64,000 bases of DNA from Gyrodactylus bullatarudis (Eukaryota; Platyhelminthes; Monogenea; Gyrodactylidea; Gyrodactylidae), in contig SSNU01000055.1 in NCBI GenBank assembly GCA_012064415.1, positions 868,001-932,000 of the forward strand, read 5' to 3'. The translations under genes and the position numbers were made by a program. Under the pieces are notes generated by a model. That model saw only the letters and a program-made list of their open reading frames with translations. It had not been told where the DNA came from and did no database searches. Below are positions 40,075 through 50,600 of the stretch, piece after piece; positions within the stretch are counted from its first letter, which is position 1; the number at the start of each line of letters is the position of its first letter.

Positions 40075-40750
40075 AAAGTTGGGAATATATGTTTTTTACA
40101 GAAATCTCGATGTTTTCATCAAGAATTCGAATTTGTTAAAGATTTTTTGAAACCCTATTCATGTTGCTCACTTTTCCCATTAAGATGAAAATTCTGAAAA
40201 AAATTATTTTTATGAATTCCCATTTGGCGCCAAAATCCAATTTTTTCGTACTTTGAGCTAAAATTTTTTGTTGATTAGAAGAGTGATCAAAAGAGTTTTT
40301 TTAGGATCAAGATTATACAAAAAATCAATTCAACTGAATCTGATCTTATGCATGATCACATTATCGTTTGGGAGCGGAATTTCGATTTTTTGAACAGTTT
40401 CACTACTTGAAAATCAATGAAATTTCGAAAATTCAAAATCTCTCGAAAATAAGGAAACTGTCGATTATTTAACGAAGCTATTTAGCTTTCTAGTCTAATC
40501 TTGATCCTGGAAAAACTCTCTCGATCAGCCTCCCACTTTCAAATCAATAAACATTTTCAGTTCAAAGTTCGAAAAAATGGGATTTTGGCGCCAGATGGGA
40601 ATTTGGAAAATGACCATATTTTTCATAAAAATAATTTTTTTTTTCAAATGGTAAAAGTGGGCAACATGAGTAGGATTCCGAAAAATCTTTAAAATAAATC
40701 GAATTCTTGATGAAAAAATCGAGATTGCTGTAAAAATCATAGATTCTCAA
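40075..40750. repeat. Foldback element
   Basis: AAGTTGGGAATATATGTTTT and ATTTGGCGCCAAAATCCAAT are mirrored at 40555-40750. It is the same family as 14430-15085. The ORFs at 40501-40750 are by-products. Confidence 0.65.
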
Positions 40751-41214
40751 CGTTATAAATCACTTACTTAGATCTTTATTAGTTTGGATTTCTTAATAAA
40801 ATAGATAAATATTCATTTTCAAATAAACTATTCTAATAGCAATAAATTGTCATGTTTTTCCTCAATGGCCAGACAATAAATTTTTTCAGGGCGTATTGTC
40901 TGATATTTCTTTTCACCTAGTTAATCTAGATTTCCCTATTGTATAATTTTTGTACCGACTCATTTTTTTCTCATGAAAAAAAACATAAGACGGAAGTATG
41001 CATTGCGGAGTCTCGAATTTTATTCATCTATTAAAGCTTGAGATAATTTGAATTATCTTTGTAAGGAAGCTTAGGCGTATGTTTAGAAATAAAGCAAATA
41101 AAATTCCAAAGATAAACTATAGAGTGATATACTCAATGATTATTACCCATACTGGAAGTTTGATAGTAATACAAAAGAAGGCTTAAAATAAATTGGAGGA
41201 TTTCTGTGGTTACT

Positions 41215-41525
41215 AAGCATTATTAGTTTAGGGTGAAAAAATTTTTTTCTCAGAACAACTCCAAGTGCTAACTTTTCTGATAGAATTCAGTACTCAGATC
41301 ATGTTTTGCATATTTTTAAACCGTAAAAGTCATTCTCCATTATGTCATTGCCCATAATATTCCAGGGATATGATTGCGAATTTGAAAAATTCAGGATTTT
41401 TAAAACTGAATGACATAATGGTGAAGCATTTTCGACACATACTTCAATACTAAAAAATGCTTAGAATTGATAGTTTTATCAGAAAAGTTGGTACTAATAT
41501 GAAGTTAAAAATTTCATCCTAGCCT
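41215..41525. repeat. Foldback element, family with 2243-2645
   Basis: Left AGGGTGAAAAAATTTTTTTC and right TTAAAAATTTCATCCTAGCC with CATTATGTCATTGCCC inside. The rest of 39170-42540 shows no gene. Confidence 0.55.
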
Positions 41526-42808
41526 ACTAAGGAGGCCAAAGTTGTAAGATATTTAGGCTTATTATTATTCTCGTGTACCAGCATAATCTATACAATAGAA
41601 TAAATTACCATTACGATTAAGTAGAATCTTGAAATTACCCTTGAAATAAAAGTTAGAGTCTGATTTTTAGAACATTTTCTTTTTTTTCAAATAAAAAAAG
41701 TTTAACATGAAAAACTTTTTTTCTTGAAAGAATTCCAAAATGAAGTGGGATAGAATGTCAGGAATCTAGAGAAGGTAATAAAAAAAACATGAATTGTGAT
41801 TTTATAGATGACATTGATTTACTTGATTTTACATAACAATTCTTCATATTAATCTGAGCACATTAATTTATTCTTGAGTTCATTTTTGAATTTATTTAAG
41901 CTTAGATTTTTAATTGATCTATTGAGATTTTTAAATATGTTTTTGCATTTATTAAATATTGCCAGCTTCTGTTGCCAAATTCTGGAATATTATAGCGTAA
42001 TCCTTGGCGGTTGGAGCTTACCATAGAGGATGATTTAATAAGAGTTATTGATTTCAGCTGTCTTCACAAGTCTAAGAGAATTGTTCGGGGAGTTGAGTTC
42101 AGTTTGATAACTCGAAGATAGTAGCCGTACAAATCGTCTTTTCTTCGGAGATTTAAAGCAATAAAATGATCATATTTGGCATTGACATTAGAAAGAAGTT
42201 CATAGAAACCCATAGAAAAAGATATTATAAATTAATTTTCCATTTAGTGAACCAATCAGATTTAAGTAAATCAAATTCAGTGAAAAAACACCTTTAAATG
42301 AAAACTTTGAGACCAGGTATAACAAAAATTCGTAGAATACATCACTGGAAAGAACATTAGATTTAGCATCAGATTTGCTCCAGAAACCTGAACGTTTCAT
42401 CTCGGAACACAAAGTTGTGTGTGAGAGTGCTAGAAGTTATAATGGCATACCCATAAAAACCTATTTATGTTTAGTAAATACCCCCAAAATGTATCCAATA
42501 TTTGTAAAAACCTCTACAATACATTTATTGAAAATACCTATTTATAATAAAATTTATTGAAACTTAGGTCAATATTTGAATTCTCAGCCATGGTCATCTA
42601 AACGTTTCGACGGTGATTGTCTTCAAATTTCAAGAGCTTCATGAATTAACCTCTTTCTAAAGTTTTTTTGTACACTAAGAATTTTAACCTCCTCAAAATT
42701 GATTTTATGCCCATTATTATTGAGAGCATGTGACTTATTATCATTTCTTAAAATACTGTTTTTATGTTCTTTGATTCTTGTTTTAAAATTTCTACCAGTT
42801 TGACCAAT

Positions 42809-43126
42809 TTAACTTTTATCACAGCTACATTTTAATTTATAGATACCACAGCCTTCCAGAATGTTATTTTCATTTTTGGAAATTTTATCAACAAGACTTA
42901 TATTATTTTTAAAAGCAACTTTAAAGTTATATTTTTTATAGATTTTAGATAACAAAATATTAAGTGGACTATGTTCTAAAACAATGATTTTTTTTATGTC
43001 TAAATTTTGATTTTTGATCATTTTAGGTGAATAAAATTTATTAAAAACCTCTTCCTTAATTCTATCGATCATTTTTGTAGGATAACTATTTTTATTTAAA
43101 ATGACAGTTAAATTACTAAGTTCCAC
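42809..43126 (-). pseudogene. PLE endonuclease ORF, interrupted at the catalytic YIG tyrosine
   Basis: A 105-aa open segment ending at a TAA that replaces the YIG tyrosine. The reading frame continues past the stop with IGQTGRNFK and RIKEHKNS, and also extends upstream without a start codon, so this is a fragment and not a gene. Confidence 0.75.
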
Positions 43127-43381
43127 ATCCCAATGTTCTTTATCTGTGAGACTTGAAATCTTGAGAACATTTTTTCTTGATTCAGCTTTTTGGCAAAAGA
43201 AGGAAGTTAAACTAAATCTGATTAAAAATTATATCCCCTTTTCTTTTCTGATTATCAATACTTTATTATCATAGGTTAGACTCTTGTATTATTCTATTCT
43301 CTCATCTAATTGGACAAAACTGATAGGGATGAAATCATGAAAGTATATAAATAGTAAATTTGTTTTTGATAAACTTGTCGT

Positions 43382-43423
43382 ACCACTGAAGAAGGCGTGT
43401 GAATCACCGTCGAAACGTTTGGA
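43382..43423 (+). ncRNA. Hammerhead ribozyme-like motif, Penelope type
   Basis: CTGAAGA (43386-43392) and GAAA (43412-43415) flank a stem II of GGCG paired with CGTC, plus an inner GTG/CAC around a TGAAT loop. Stem I pairs CCA (43383-43385) with TGG (43420-43422). Stem III is the self-complementary ACGT with no loop, so it would have to work as a dimer, as reported for Penelope-type hammerheads. The predicted cleavage site follows T43419. Confidence 0.65.
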
Positions 43424-43490
43424 TGACCATGGCTGAGAATTCAAATATTGACCTAAGTTTCAATAAATTTTATTATAAAACTAATTTTAG

Positions 43491-43769
43491 ATCACACAAA
43501 TTGAGACAGAAAAAGAAACTGAAATTAATGAGACGTTAGCTAAAGCTGATAATCTTCTCTCTCAAATCCAGTGTACAGCCCCAGCAACTATTACAGAATT
43601 GGCAAAATGTGAAACCAGTGAGAAGTCAACAATAGTTGATAATCAAATTACCAGTCAACCTGTAATTAGTGATAAAAGAGAAAGGAAAAACTGCTCAACA
43701 ACCAAAAGAAAACGAAAAAGGTACAGTGGGCAGTTACAAATTGACAACTTTCTCAAAAGGCAAAAGTAA
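43491..43769 (+). CDS. Orphan C-terminal exon with PIP-box-like end
   Basis: Acceptor AATTTTAG is followed by 92 in-frame codons and a TAA. The segment is Glu/Thr/Lys-rich (TEKETEINETLAKADNLL), then basic (TKRKRKRY), then ends GQLQIDNFLKRQK. QxxIxxFL with flanking basics matches the PCNA-interacting PIP box. A C-terminal PIP box is known in POLD3, and a basic tail plus xxIxxFF also ends many pogo/Tigger transposases. Neither parent can be confirmed because upstream exons were not found. It lies just after a PLE insertion, so upstream exons may be far away or lost. Confidence 0.45.
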   Translation: MTQIETEKETEINETLAKADNLLSQIQCTAPATITELAKCETSEKSTIVDNQITSQPVISDKRERKNCSTTKRKRKRYSGQLQIDNFLKRQK

Positions 43770-43897
43770 TTAGCAGATCAAGAGATGAATTTCACAGCAA
43801 GCTCTCCACCCTTCTGAAAGAAGTTGCGAAGCCAAAATGAACCAATGGAAGGTCCCAAATAGAGCATTGTAATAGTATTTATATGTTAACCGGGGTA

Positions 43898-43937
43898 GAG
43901 TCTGAAGAGACCCAGCGAAATACAACGTTTATCACTC
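43898..43937 (+). ncRNA. Hammerhead ribozyme-like motif (GAGU/ACUC stem I)
   Basis: GAGT (43898-43901), CTGAAGA (43902-43908), short stem II GACCCAGC, GAAA (43917-43920), stem III ATA/TAT around CAACGTT, then C43933 as the cleavage-site base and ACTC (43934-43937) closing stem I. The cleavage triplet would be AUC. Stem II is weak, with a C/A mismatch. Confidence 0.6.
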
Positions 43938-44639
43938 AAATTTACGCTTGTTGTTCTCTAACCTTCCACATGAGTTTAGAATCTAACAATAATATTCTTG
44001 ATGAGGTTCGACAATATTATCGTACAAATTTTAGATAATTTTTTACTGATTCGGAAATAACTATTTGTGTTTTGAAAATCTCGAACACACCCATACATTT
44101 TGTGAAAAAATCGATAGACCGATAATAGACCGTATACATCTATTGAATTCGTGAAAATACTATACACTTTTTGTCAATATCCCTTATTTACTTGTTATGA
44201 AAATCGATAATATACAGTTTTTACCCGGAATATTTTCAGTTATCCTGTAATTAGTTAAAAGTATTCACTGAGTATAAATATCCATTTCGAACCAGAAACA
44301 AAACAACTCTCATCAGCTCTATTAACAACAAGAGATATTCATCAAAGTCTTTAATGGAGTAAAGCTTTAGTTGCATTACTAAAATTCACATGCTAAAGTT
44401 GTATATATATCATGTACTCTATGAGTATTGATGTAATGTTCTCTCGTTAGTAATTACTAATTAGAATTTGATAAAAGCTTTGTATTTGCTATTCAACAGA
44501 AAACTGGAAAGAACTTGAAAGAAGATGAGTTCTCTATTGAGAGTAATTCTCTTTTATTTTATGATCAAAAATAATTTACTCAATCCATTTAGGAAAAATC
44601 GGTACAATGTCGGTGCTCGTGAAGCACCCCTTTACTATC

Positions 44640-44935
44640 TAATCAACTTTTGATTAACTTACTAAAAATCAACTTATGATCACTCTCTCACTCTTAAATC
44701 AACAAAAATTTTCAACTCAAAGTTCAAAAAAATGGGAATTCGGCGCCATCGCTAGATTTGAAATACGCCATAACTTTCTTAAAATTTGATTTTTTTCTTC
44801 AGATCCTGAAAGTGGAACCTACGATCTAGATTCCAAAAAATCTTGATCAAATTCGATTTCTTGATGAAAAAATTTATAATTTTGTAAAAATCATAAATTT
44901 TCATCTTCATATTAATTAGCTTTAGTTAGCAACTA
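44640..44935. repeat. Half copy of the 33440-33800 repeat family
   Basis: Contains AATTCGATTTCTTGATGAAA and ATCTTCATATTAATTAGCTT. The surrounding 43990-46740 stretch shows no supported gene. Confidence 0.5.
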
Positions 44936-45781
44936 AAAAAATTTTTTGATAGAAATATGGAACTTATCCGGCAACTTGATTTATAGTTTTTCATCATCTA
45001 CAAGCAAGTTGCCACAGTAAATTAACGAGAATTATTATTGTTCTTCCTTTTGGTTTAAATGGAATTTGCATCAGATTCATTCTCAGTCATTTATTTTGAA
45101 TTAGCAGGGCTAGACGTTGAATAATTTGAGTTCATTTAAAATTATCAAATTAACAAAAGGATTTTTTTGCATATCTAATAGTATCGTCTCGACATTTATT
45201 GAAAAACAGAACAAGGAATATTTTACATACTGAGTTTGTTAACCCCTTTTTTTTAAAAAACCACATTCTATTCAACAATAAAAAATATAGAATTTAGGAT
45301 AAATTTAGAATAAATATTTCTTTCTAGGTGCTTAGGTAATATATTCCACAGGTTGACCATGTTTTCTGGTCATTCTGAACATTAAAAAACTTGAATAAAC
45401 CAAAACAGTGTGGAAGATGTATCAGAAATAGTTTCATTTACTTTCAAAACTATGACCACCCCCAGTAGTTCATAATATAATTCCATATAGAGATTATACA
45501 ATATCGTATTTACAATACAAAGTGAAAAACTCTACAAGACAAAAATTCTGATGCAAATTTTTATGCAAATTTTTCGCTGGAATTATTATGATAGTCTCTT
45601 GTTGGTTAAAAGAGAGAGAATTTCCAGAGAAATTCTTAGTAATTTGAAATTTGAACGTCATAATTATGACAATGGTTCATTGATGAAAATGCGGAAAACA
45701 TGGGATTTCTATGAAAATGACTATAAACTCTCTAGTATGGATCACACTGTATTTGTGAATGAAATTTGTGGATGTAACAAA

Positions 45782-46230
45782 TTTTTCAACGTATTTTAGG
45801 AACCTACTCGAATAATAATACTATGACTTCTTGACATTATTTTATTCAAGATAAAGTATCAAAATGCTTGTCTGTAATAATATTCGAGGTTGAAGAACAG
45901 ACTTTTTTAAAAATGCCGCTAGATTTCCAATGAATCTTTACTACGTTTTCACTAAAACTTCGAATATCTTTTTTGCTGATAAAGCTTCAAGGGTTTTTTC
46001 AACGAAAATAGTATTAGAATCATGTTAGGACCATTTCTGTTAAATTTTGTTATACCACTTTGCCGACCGGAGAATTTAGGGAAAATGGGCAATGCAAAAA
46101 TATGCATGGGATTGCAAACGAATTTTCATTTATTTTAGATCTCACACATCATCGCTATCAAAGTTATATGTGGAAATTTCACGGAAAACTTTGATTTAGT
46201 ATAAGGTCAAAATTCGTTACATCTCTATTG
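45782..46230. repeat. Dispersed repeat, long copy
   Basis: Starts TTCAACGTATTTTAGGAACC and is nearly identical to 54666-55042, but contains about 85 extra bases (46049-46133) missing from the other copy. Confidence 0.75.
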
Positions 46231-46749
46231 TATGATCAATATTTCATTCATGTTTGAAAAAAACCATTTTTTTCAAATTCCTACTTTAATTTTCAATAAT
46301 TTTCTACATTAGAAATGGTAATCTTGTCATGTATTCGTTGTTCTATAATGTCCGTAGGAAAAGATAAGAAAAAAATCTCTGATTTTAGTATAAGAATAGT
46401 CAGCATTTCACATGAGATATTCGTAGAAATAAAAGATATACTTGAATTTCATTATTTCATAAATACATTTTCTTATCGTGCTGTCATCTTCATGGAAAGA
46501 TTCTAAAATTAAAAATTCATGTGCTAATTTGGGTATGTTGAAGACAGAAATTTTATCATCTTTCTATAGAGAAAAAAATATTCCAGATGAAAGCATCGAA
46601 TCAGGGTGAAAATCATCACAAAAACAAGAGCTTGTTAGCCTGAAAATAATCCTATTTAGAACAATTCATTATTTTTAAAAATGACCCCTCTTTTCCTAGA
46701 TTTAACTTAGTTATCAATTAAAATTTTAACAAAAGAATTATATTTGAAA

Positions 46750-46784
46750 GAGATATGTACATTTCGCCAGGTCTCCTCAGTCTC
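46750..46784 (-). ncRNA. Hammerhead ribozyme-like motif, left arm of PLE palindrome
   Basis: On the minus strand: GAGA, CTGAGGA, GACCTGGC, GAAA, then ATG/CAT stem III with a TA loop, cleavage base A, and TCTC closing stem I. It is the inverted twin of the motif at 47583. Confidence 0.65.
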
Positions 46785-46925
46785 AATTCATGGTTCAATA
46801 TTTAATAAAAATTGTTATAATGAATTGTCTATGAATGAAATTGTGAAATTTTCTCTTGAGTAACTCCAATTGATGAAAAACCAAACAACTTTTCTAGTAT
46901 TCAGGTAGAAAAGAAAAATTAAAAA

Positions 46926-47266
46926 TTAATTGGTAGTTCTAAATTGTGTGTAGTTCTTTTGAATACACAGATTTGGATCTTCCCTCATAACGTAAAACTT
47001 TTCTCTGATTTTGAGGTCCGTCAGTTGATCGCTTGAATTTTTAAATATAATTCTGAAGTTGCCTTCGTTCGCCTCACACCCGCATCTATCAATGTGTTTC
47101 CTAATTGACGAACTATTCTTGTTCAAATGTATCCAAGTATCCTAAGAAAATATCTGCTAACAACGGACTAAGTGTAGATCCCATAGCTATCCCGTCTTTT
47201 TGGATATACACCTGATCTTGAAACGATAACGGTACGTTGGTGCAGCAAATTCTTAATATCTTGGCT
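46926..47266 (-). pseudogene. PLE reverse transcriptase/endonuclease fragments
   Basis: The RT motif block ends at a TAG near 47113 and the endonuclease-tail block continues in another frame to a TAA at 46926. The catalytic YxDD region is absent, so no functional RT can be made. Confidence 0.7.
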
Positions 47267-47582
47267 ATGAATTGGCTTCAGAATGTCTAACAGCCATTTT
47301 GCTAAATTCTTCAGAATTATATTTAAAAATTCAAGCGATCAACTGACGGACCTCAAAATCAGAGAAAAGTTTTACGTTATGAGGGAAGATCCAAATCTGT
47401 GTATTCAAAAGAACTACACACAATTTAGAACTACCAATTAATTTTTAATTTTTCTTTTCTACCTGAATACTAGAAAAGTTGTTTGGTTTTTCATCAATTG
47501 GAGTTACTCAAGAGAAAATTTCACAATTTCATTCATAGACAATTCATTATAACAATTTTTATTAAATATTGAACCAGGAATT

Positions 47583-47617
47583 GAGACTGAGGAGACCTGG
47601 CGAAATGTACATATCTC
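47583..47617 (+). ncRNA. Hammerhead ribozyme-like motif, right arm of PLE palindrome
   Basis: GAGA (47583-47586), CTGAGGA (47587-47593), GACCTGGC, GAAA (47602-47605), TG-TA-CAT forming stem III with the last A of GAAA, cleavage base A47613, and TCTC (47614-47617) pairing with GAGA. The cleavage triplet would be AUA. All expected hammerhead elements are present, though stem II is only two pairs around an A/G mismatch. Confidence 0.68.
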
Positions 47618-47650
47618 TTTCAAATATAATTCTTTTGTTAAAATTTTAAT

Positions 47651-50600
47651 TGATGAATATTTCCAGTTATCCGGACGTATATGAAAATGTACGTTTATTT
47701 TTATCTAATAATAACTTGGTTATGAACCAGAAATTTCTGTCACAAATTGGGCCAATTTTGCATTTTAATTGAATGCAAGTGATCTATAAACTTGATTATT
47801 ACCACAGACAAGCATTTTGATACTTGATCTTATATAAAATAATGTTTGTTACATTTCTACTGTCTAATGATGATTCTGAAAAATAGCATTTGATTCCTCT
47901 TACACCTTGAGAGAAACTCAAAAAATGGACAAATGTAATTCAGCTTCAAGGTATCCTACTCTTTAAGAAAAAGATTGCCATCTTAAACATGAAACTCTGG
48001 GCATTTTCTCAGCTCAGCAAGTGTCGTTTCTGAGAGAATCTTACGACACACACACACATAGAGAGGGCTAAAAATACATTTGACATTAATTTCTTCCAAG
48101 TTAATTCACCACCTCCCCAAAGCTAAGAAAAACATTTGTCTCTTTAGTTAAAGTGAATGTCAAATACTATTCGAAACTAAAGTTTAAGCTTAACATCTCC
48201 TTTGTGAAGCCTTCTTGTTCTGTTTTCTAATGCTCGTTTTCCCTCTTCTACATAACATCGTGACAGTTTAATTCAGAATTTGCAATTTAATAAATGAACT
48301 CGATATATTCTCTTCAGAGAAAGCATTTCCTATTCACGAAGAGAACTTTTCCAGGAAATAGAATGATTCTTCTCGAGCTGACCATGTATTATCACATAAT
48401 TTGATCTATCTTAGAACAATACAACTATATAAATATATATATCACAGAGAAGAAATTTTATGTTTTTTTTCTGTGTAGCATCTTATATACTCACTTTGAG
48501 TATTGCTCAGTGCTGCCAGTCCATTTAAGGAATATTTTGAGGCAAAGTTCTATAAGGATGTTCCACGTTGATCCTTCGAGAAGAGAACCATTTCAAACCC
48601 CCCCCCCTGTTAATCAGATATATTGCAAACTTTGATTATGAAATAAAATAACGTCAGATATCTGTGACGATTTGTAGTCAATTCTTAAGTAGTTATTAAG
48701 ACCACTATAGATCACTGCAGTTTGTCTTAAGGATTTTTCTAAATCGCAGAAGTGTGTTCAATTCCTATCATGAATCTATATTTTTAAAGGCTCAAATATT
48801 TGTGGAGTCAGATTTGAAAAATAAAATTATTCTAAAATAAAGAAATGTAGAGTATGGCTATTTTTTGGTACAGGTTCTATGGTGCCAACACTAAGTTATT
48901 TATCAAGTATTACATCCCAACCTGTTTTAAATTTTGAAATTAGCTTTCAGAAAATTTCCAACTCTTAGATTAAAGATTATTTTAAGCAAAGATTTTAGTA
49001 AAATAAAATGCTCAGATTTTGAACATTATCAAATGTTAAGTTTTCAAAAGAAAAGTGGTGCCCCAACGATCACTGATCGTCGATCAGGGAATCAAAACTC
49101 ATTTTTCAGACGAGATTTCCTTGACTAGTTGATTACCATCTCAGGAAATAATAAGGAGCTACAGCATTTCAACAAAAAAATGTGTTAAAACTTGAATTTG
49201 AAAGCTTGTTTGTGGAGAAGAAAAATATACAATGTAATTGAAATTTTTGCTTTGAAAGGTCACAAGAGAAATATTTCCAGTCTCTCACAATTCCCAATTT
49301 GGCTATTGATTATTGGTCATCCTAATGTCAAACAAGTCAAAACTGGGTTCCAACGAAAGCATTAATTCCCTATGGTTGAATAAAATAGGGGGTTGTATTT
49401 TAACTTTTGACAGTTCTTCCCTTCTTATCAGAGTAAATAAGTTACATTCATTCCTCCTTCTGTTTCTGTTTGTATGACAGAATTACAATTCCCTGCCCTT
49501 AGATGTGGAACATTTTAATATACAATGTATTCACTCAGACATTTTCATGGGCTCAATTTATTATTATCTAAAATTTAATTTTGTTCCTGACTCTCTAGAG
49601 TTTTTTGAAAGAATAGTGAGTTCTCATCAATTGATGTCAACTATAGCTTTAGTATAGTAATGACGGAGTTGCAAAAAAATCACTGTGTTCGGGATCATGA
49701 ACAAGGAGATTGAAACTTTTTCTGAAATTTGCCTCATGTTTTTCCTGATCGAAAATAACTTTATTGGACTCTAAATGGAATCATTATGAGTCTGCTCAAT
49801 AAAATTGTAAAATTTTGCATTTTTTCGGAATTCGCAAATGCTCTCAAACAAACTTTATAATTTAGCTATTCTTCAACTTGTGACATCAATTTTCTAATCA
49901 GAAATTTATTGATCTTCAATTCAAGCTACTTTCAATAAAATCCATCTACAGACTCAAAAGATATTTCACACTTTATGGGCCCTTAGTTGAGGTCCGAATT
50001 TTTTATTGAATAATTTTTTAATGAAAAATGAAATTAAGTTTGCCTTATTGGAAGTGAAAAGAAAAGTTTTTGAAGGGATTCATGATTTTCTAAAATATGT
50101 GACTCTGACATGGTTTCTGTCATTATTGTGTAACCTGCGTGACCAAACTTTACTTTATTTGGATAAATCTCTAGAAACACTGTAGTTAAATGAATGATTT
50201 ATCATAAAATATTGCTATGAAATCATTTACAAGTTATCATATATCATACACTAGACAGAAGGATACAAACAGATATAAACTACTGGGCAGTAATTTCTAC
50301 TTACTCATTCACCATAGATAGACAATCCGACCTAACATTTCGAATTATGCTTCAACAATTTCTTGTTAGTAAAAATGATTCTTCACTGTGATTAACTCAT
50401 CTGTAATAATAATTTTTATTCCACTAAAATTTATTGTATTTCTTGATTTAAATTAAAACAAATTTGTTTTCTTGTGTTCCTTTTCTGTAAAGGAATAATT
50501 TGACTCTTTCTCTACAGAGTAATCAAACAAAAATATTTGGAGTAAAAGTTTTTCGCTTTTATTATATATACACTGTATGGGGAAAAAGAATTATTATTTT

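Larger units (their letters stand above)
42540..43480 (-). mobile_element. Penelope-like element fragment with GIY-YIG endonuclease remnant
   Basis: On the minus strand, 43210-42640 encodes the linker and GIY-YIG endonuclease end of a Penelope-like retroelement: FFCQKAES, then NSYP, then CGIYKLKCSCDKS, then IGQTGRNFKTRIKEHKNSI, then SHALN. The Tyr codon of the YIG motif is a TAA stop at about 42809, so the ORF is dead. The reverse transcriptase is missing (5' truncation). The element is bounded by inverted copies of an ~80-base sequence (42540-42620 and 43400-43480) containing CGTCGAAACGTTT. The 43382 copy carries a full hammerhead-like fold; the 42620 copy has a degenerate core. PLEs are known to carry hammerheads in such terminal repeats. 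Confidence 0.8.
46741..47650. mobile_element. Palindromic Penelope-like element derivative
   Basis: Two inverted arms of roughly 300 bases flank a core. On the minus strand the core holds scrambled PLE pieces: NLAKWLLDILKPI (upstream RT region), then ILRICCTNVPLSFQ with QKDGIAMGSTLSPLLADIF (47104-47266; the AMGSxLSPxLADIF motif of PLE reverse transcriptase), then after a frame change SSSIRKHIDRCGC and KIREKFYVMREDPNLCI (47126-46926), the endonuclease tail. The tail piece recurs inverted at about 47310-47443, so each arm carries one. Internal deletions separate the blocks, so it is non-autonomous. Confidence 0.75.

Noticed and set aside
42375..42560. 61-aa ORF as an upstream exon of the PIP-box exon
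   Set aside because: No donor in a matching phase and no recognisable domain, and it overlaps the PLE end.
42590..42660. Sixth hammerhead on the minus strand
   Set aside because: The GAAACGTTT half is kept but the first box reads TTGAAGA and stem II lacks its 5' strand. Treated as a decayed terminal repeat.
45551..45799. 82-aa ORF
   Set aside because: No family features, and its 3' end runs into the dispersed repeat at 45782.
48595..48610. Poly-C run as a regulatory element
   Set aside because: An isolated homopolymer with no supporting context; similar runs occur near 29590.
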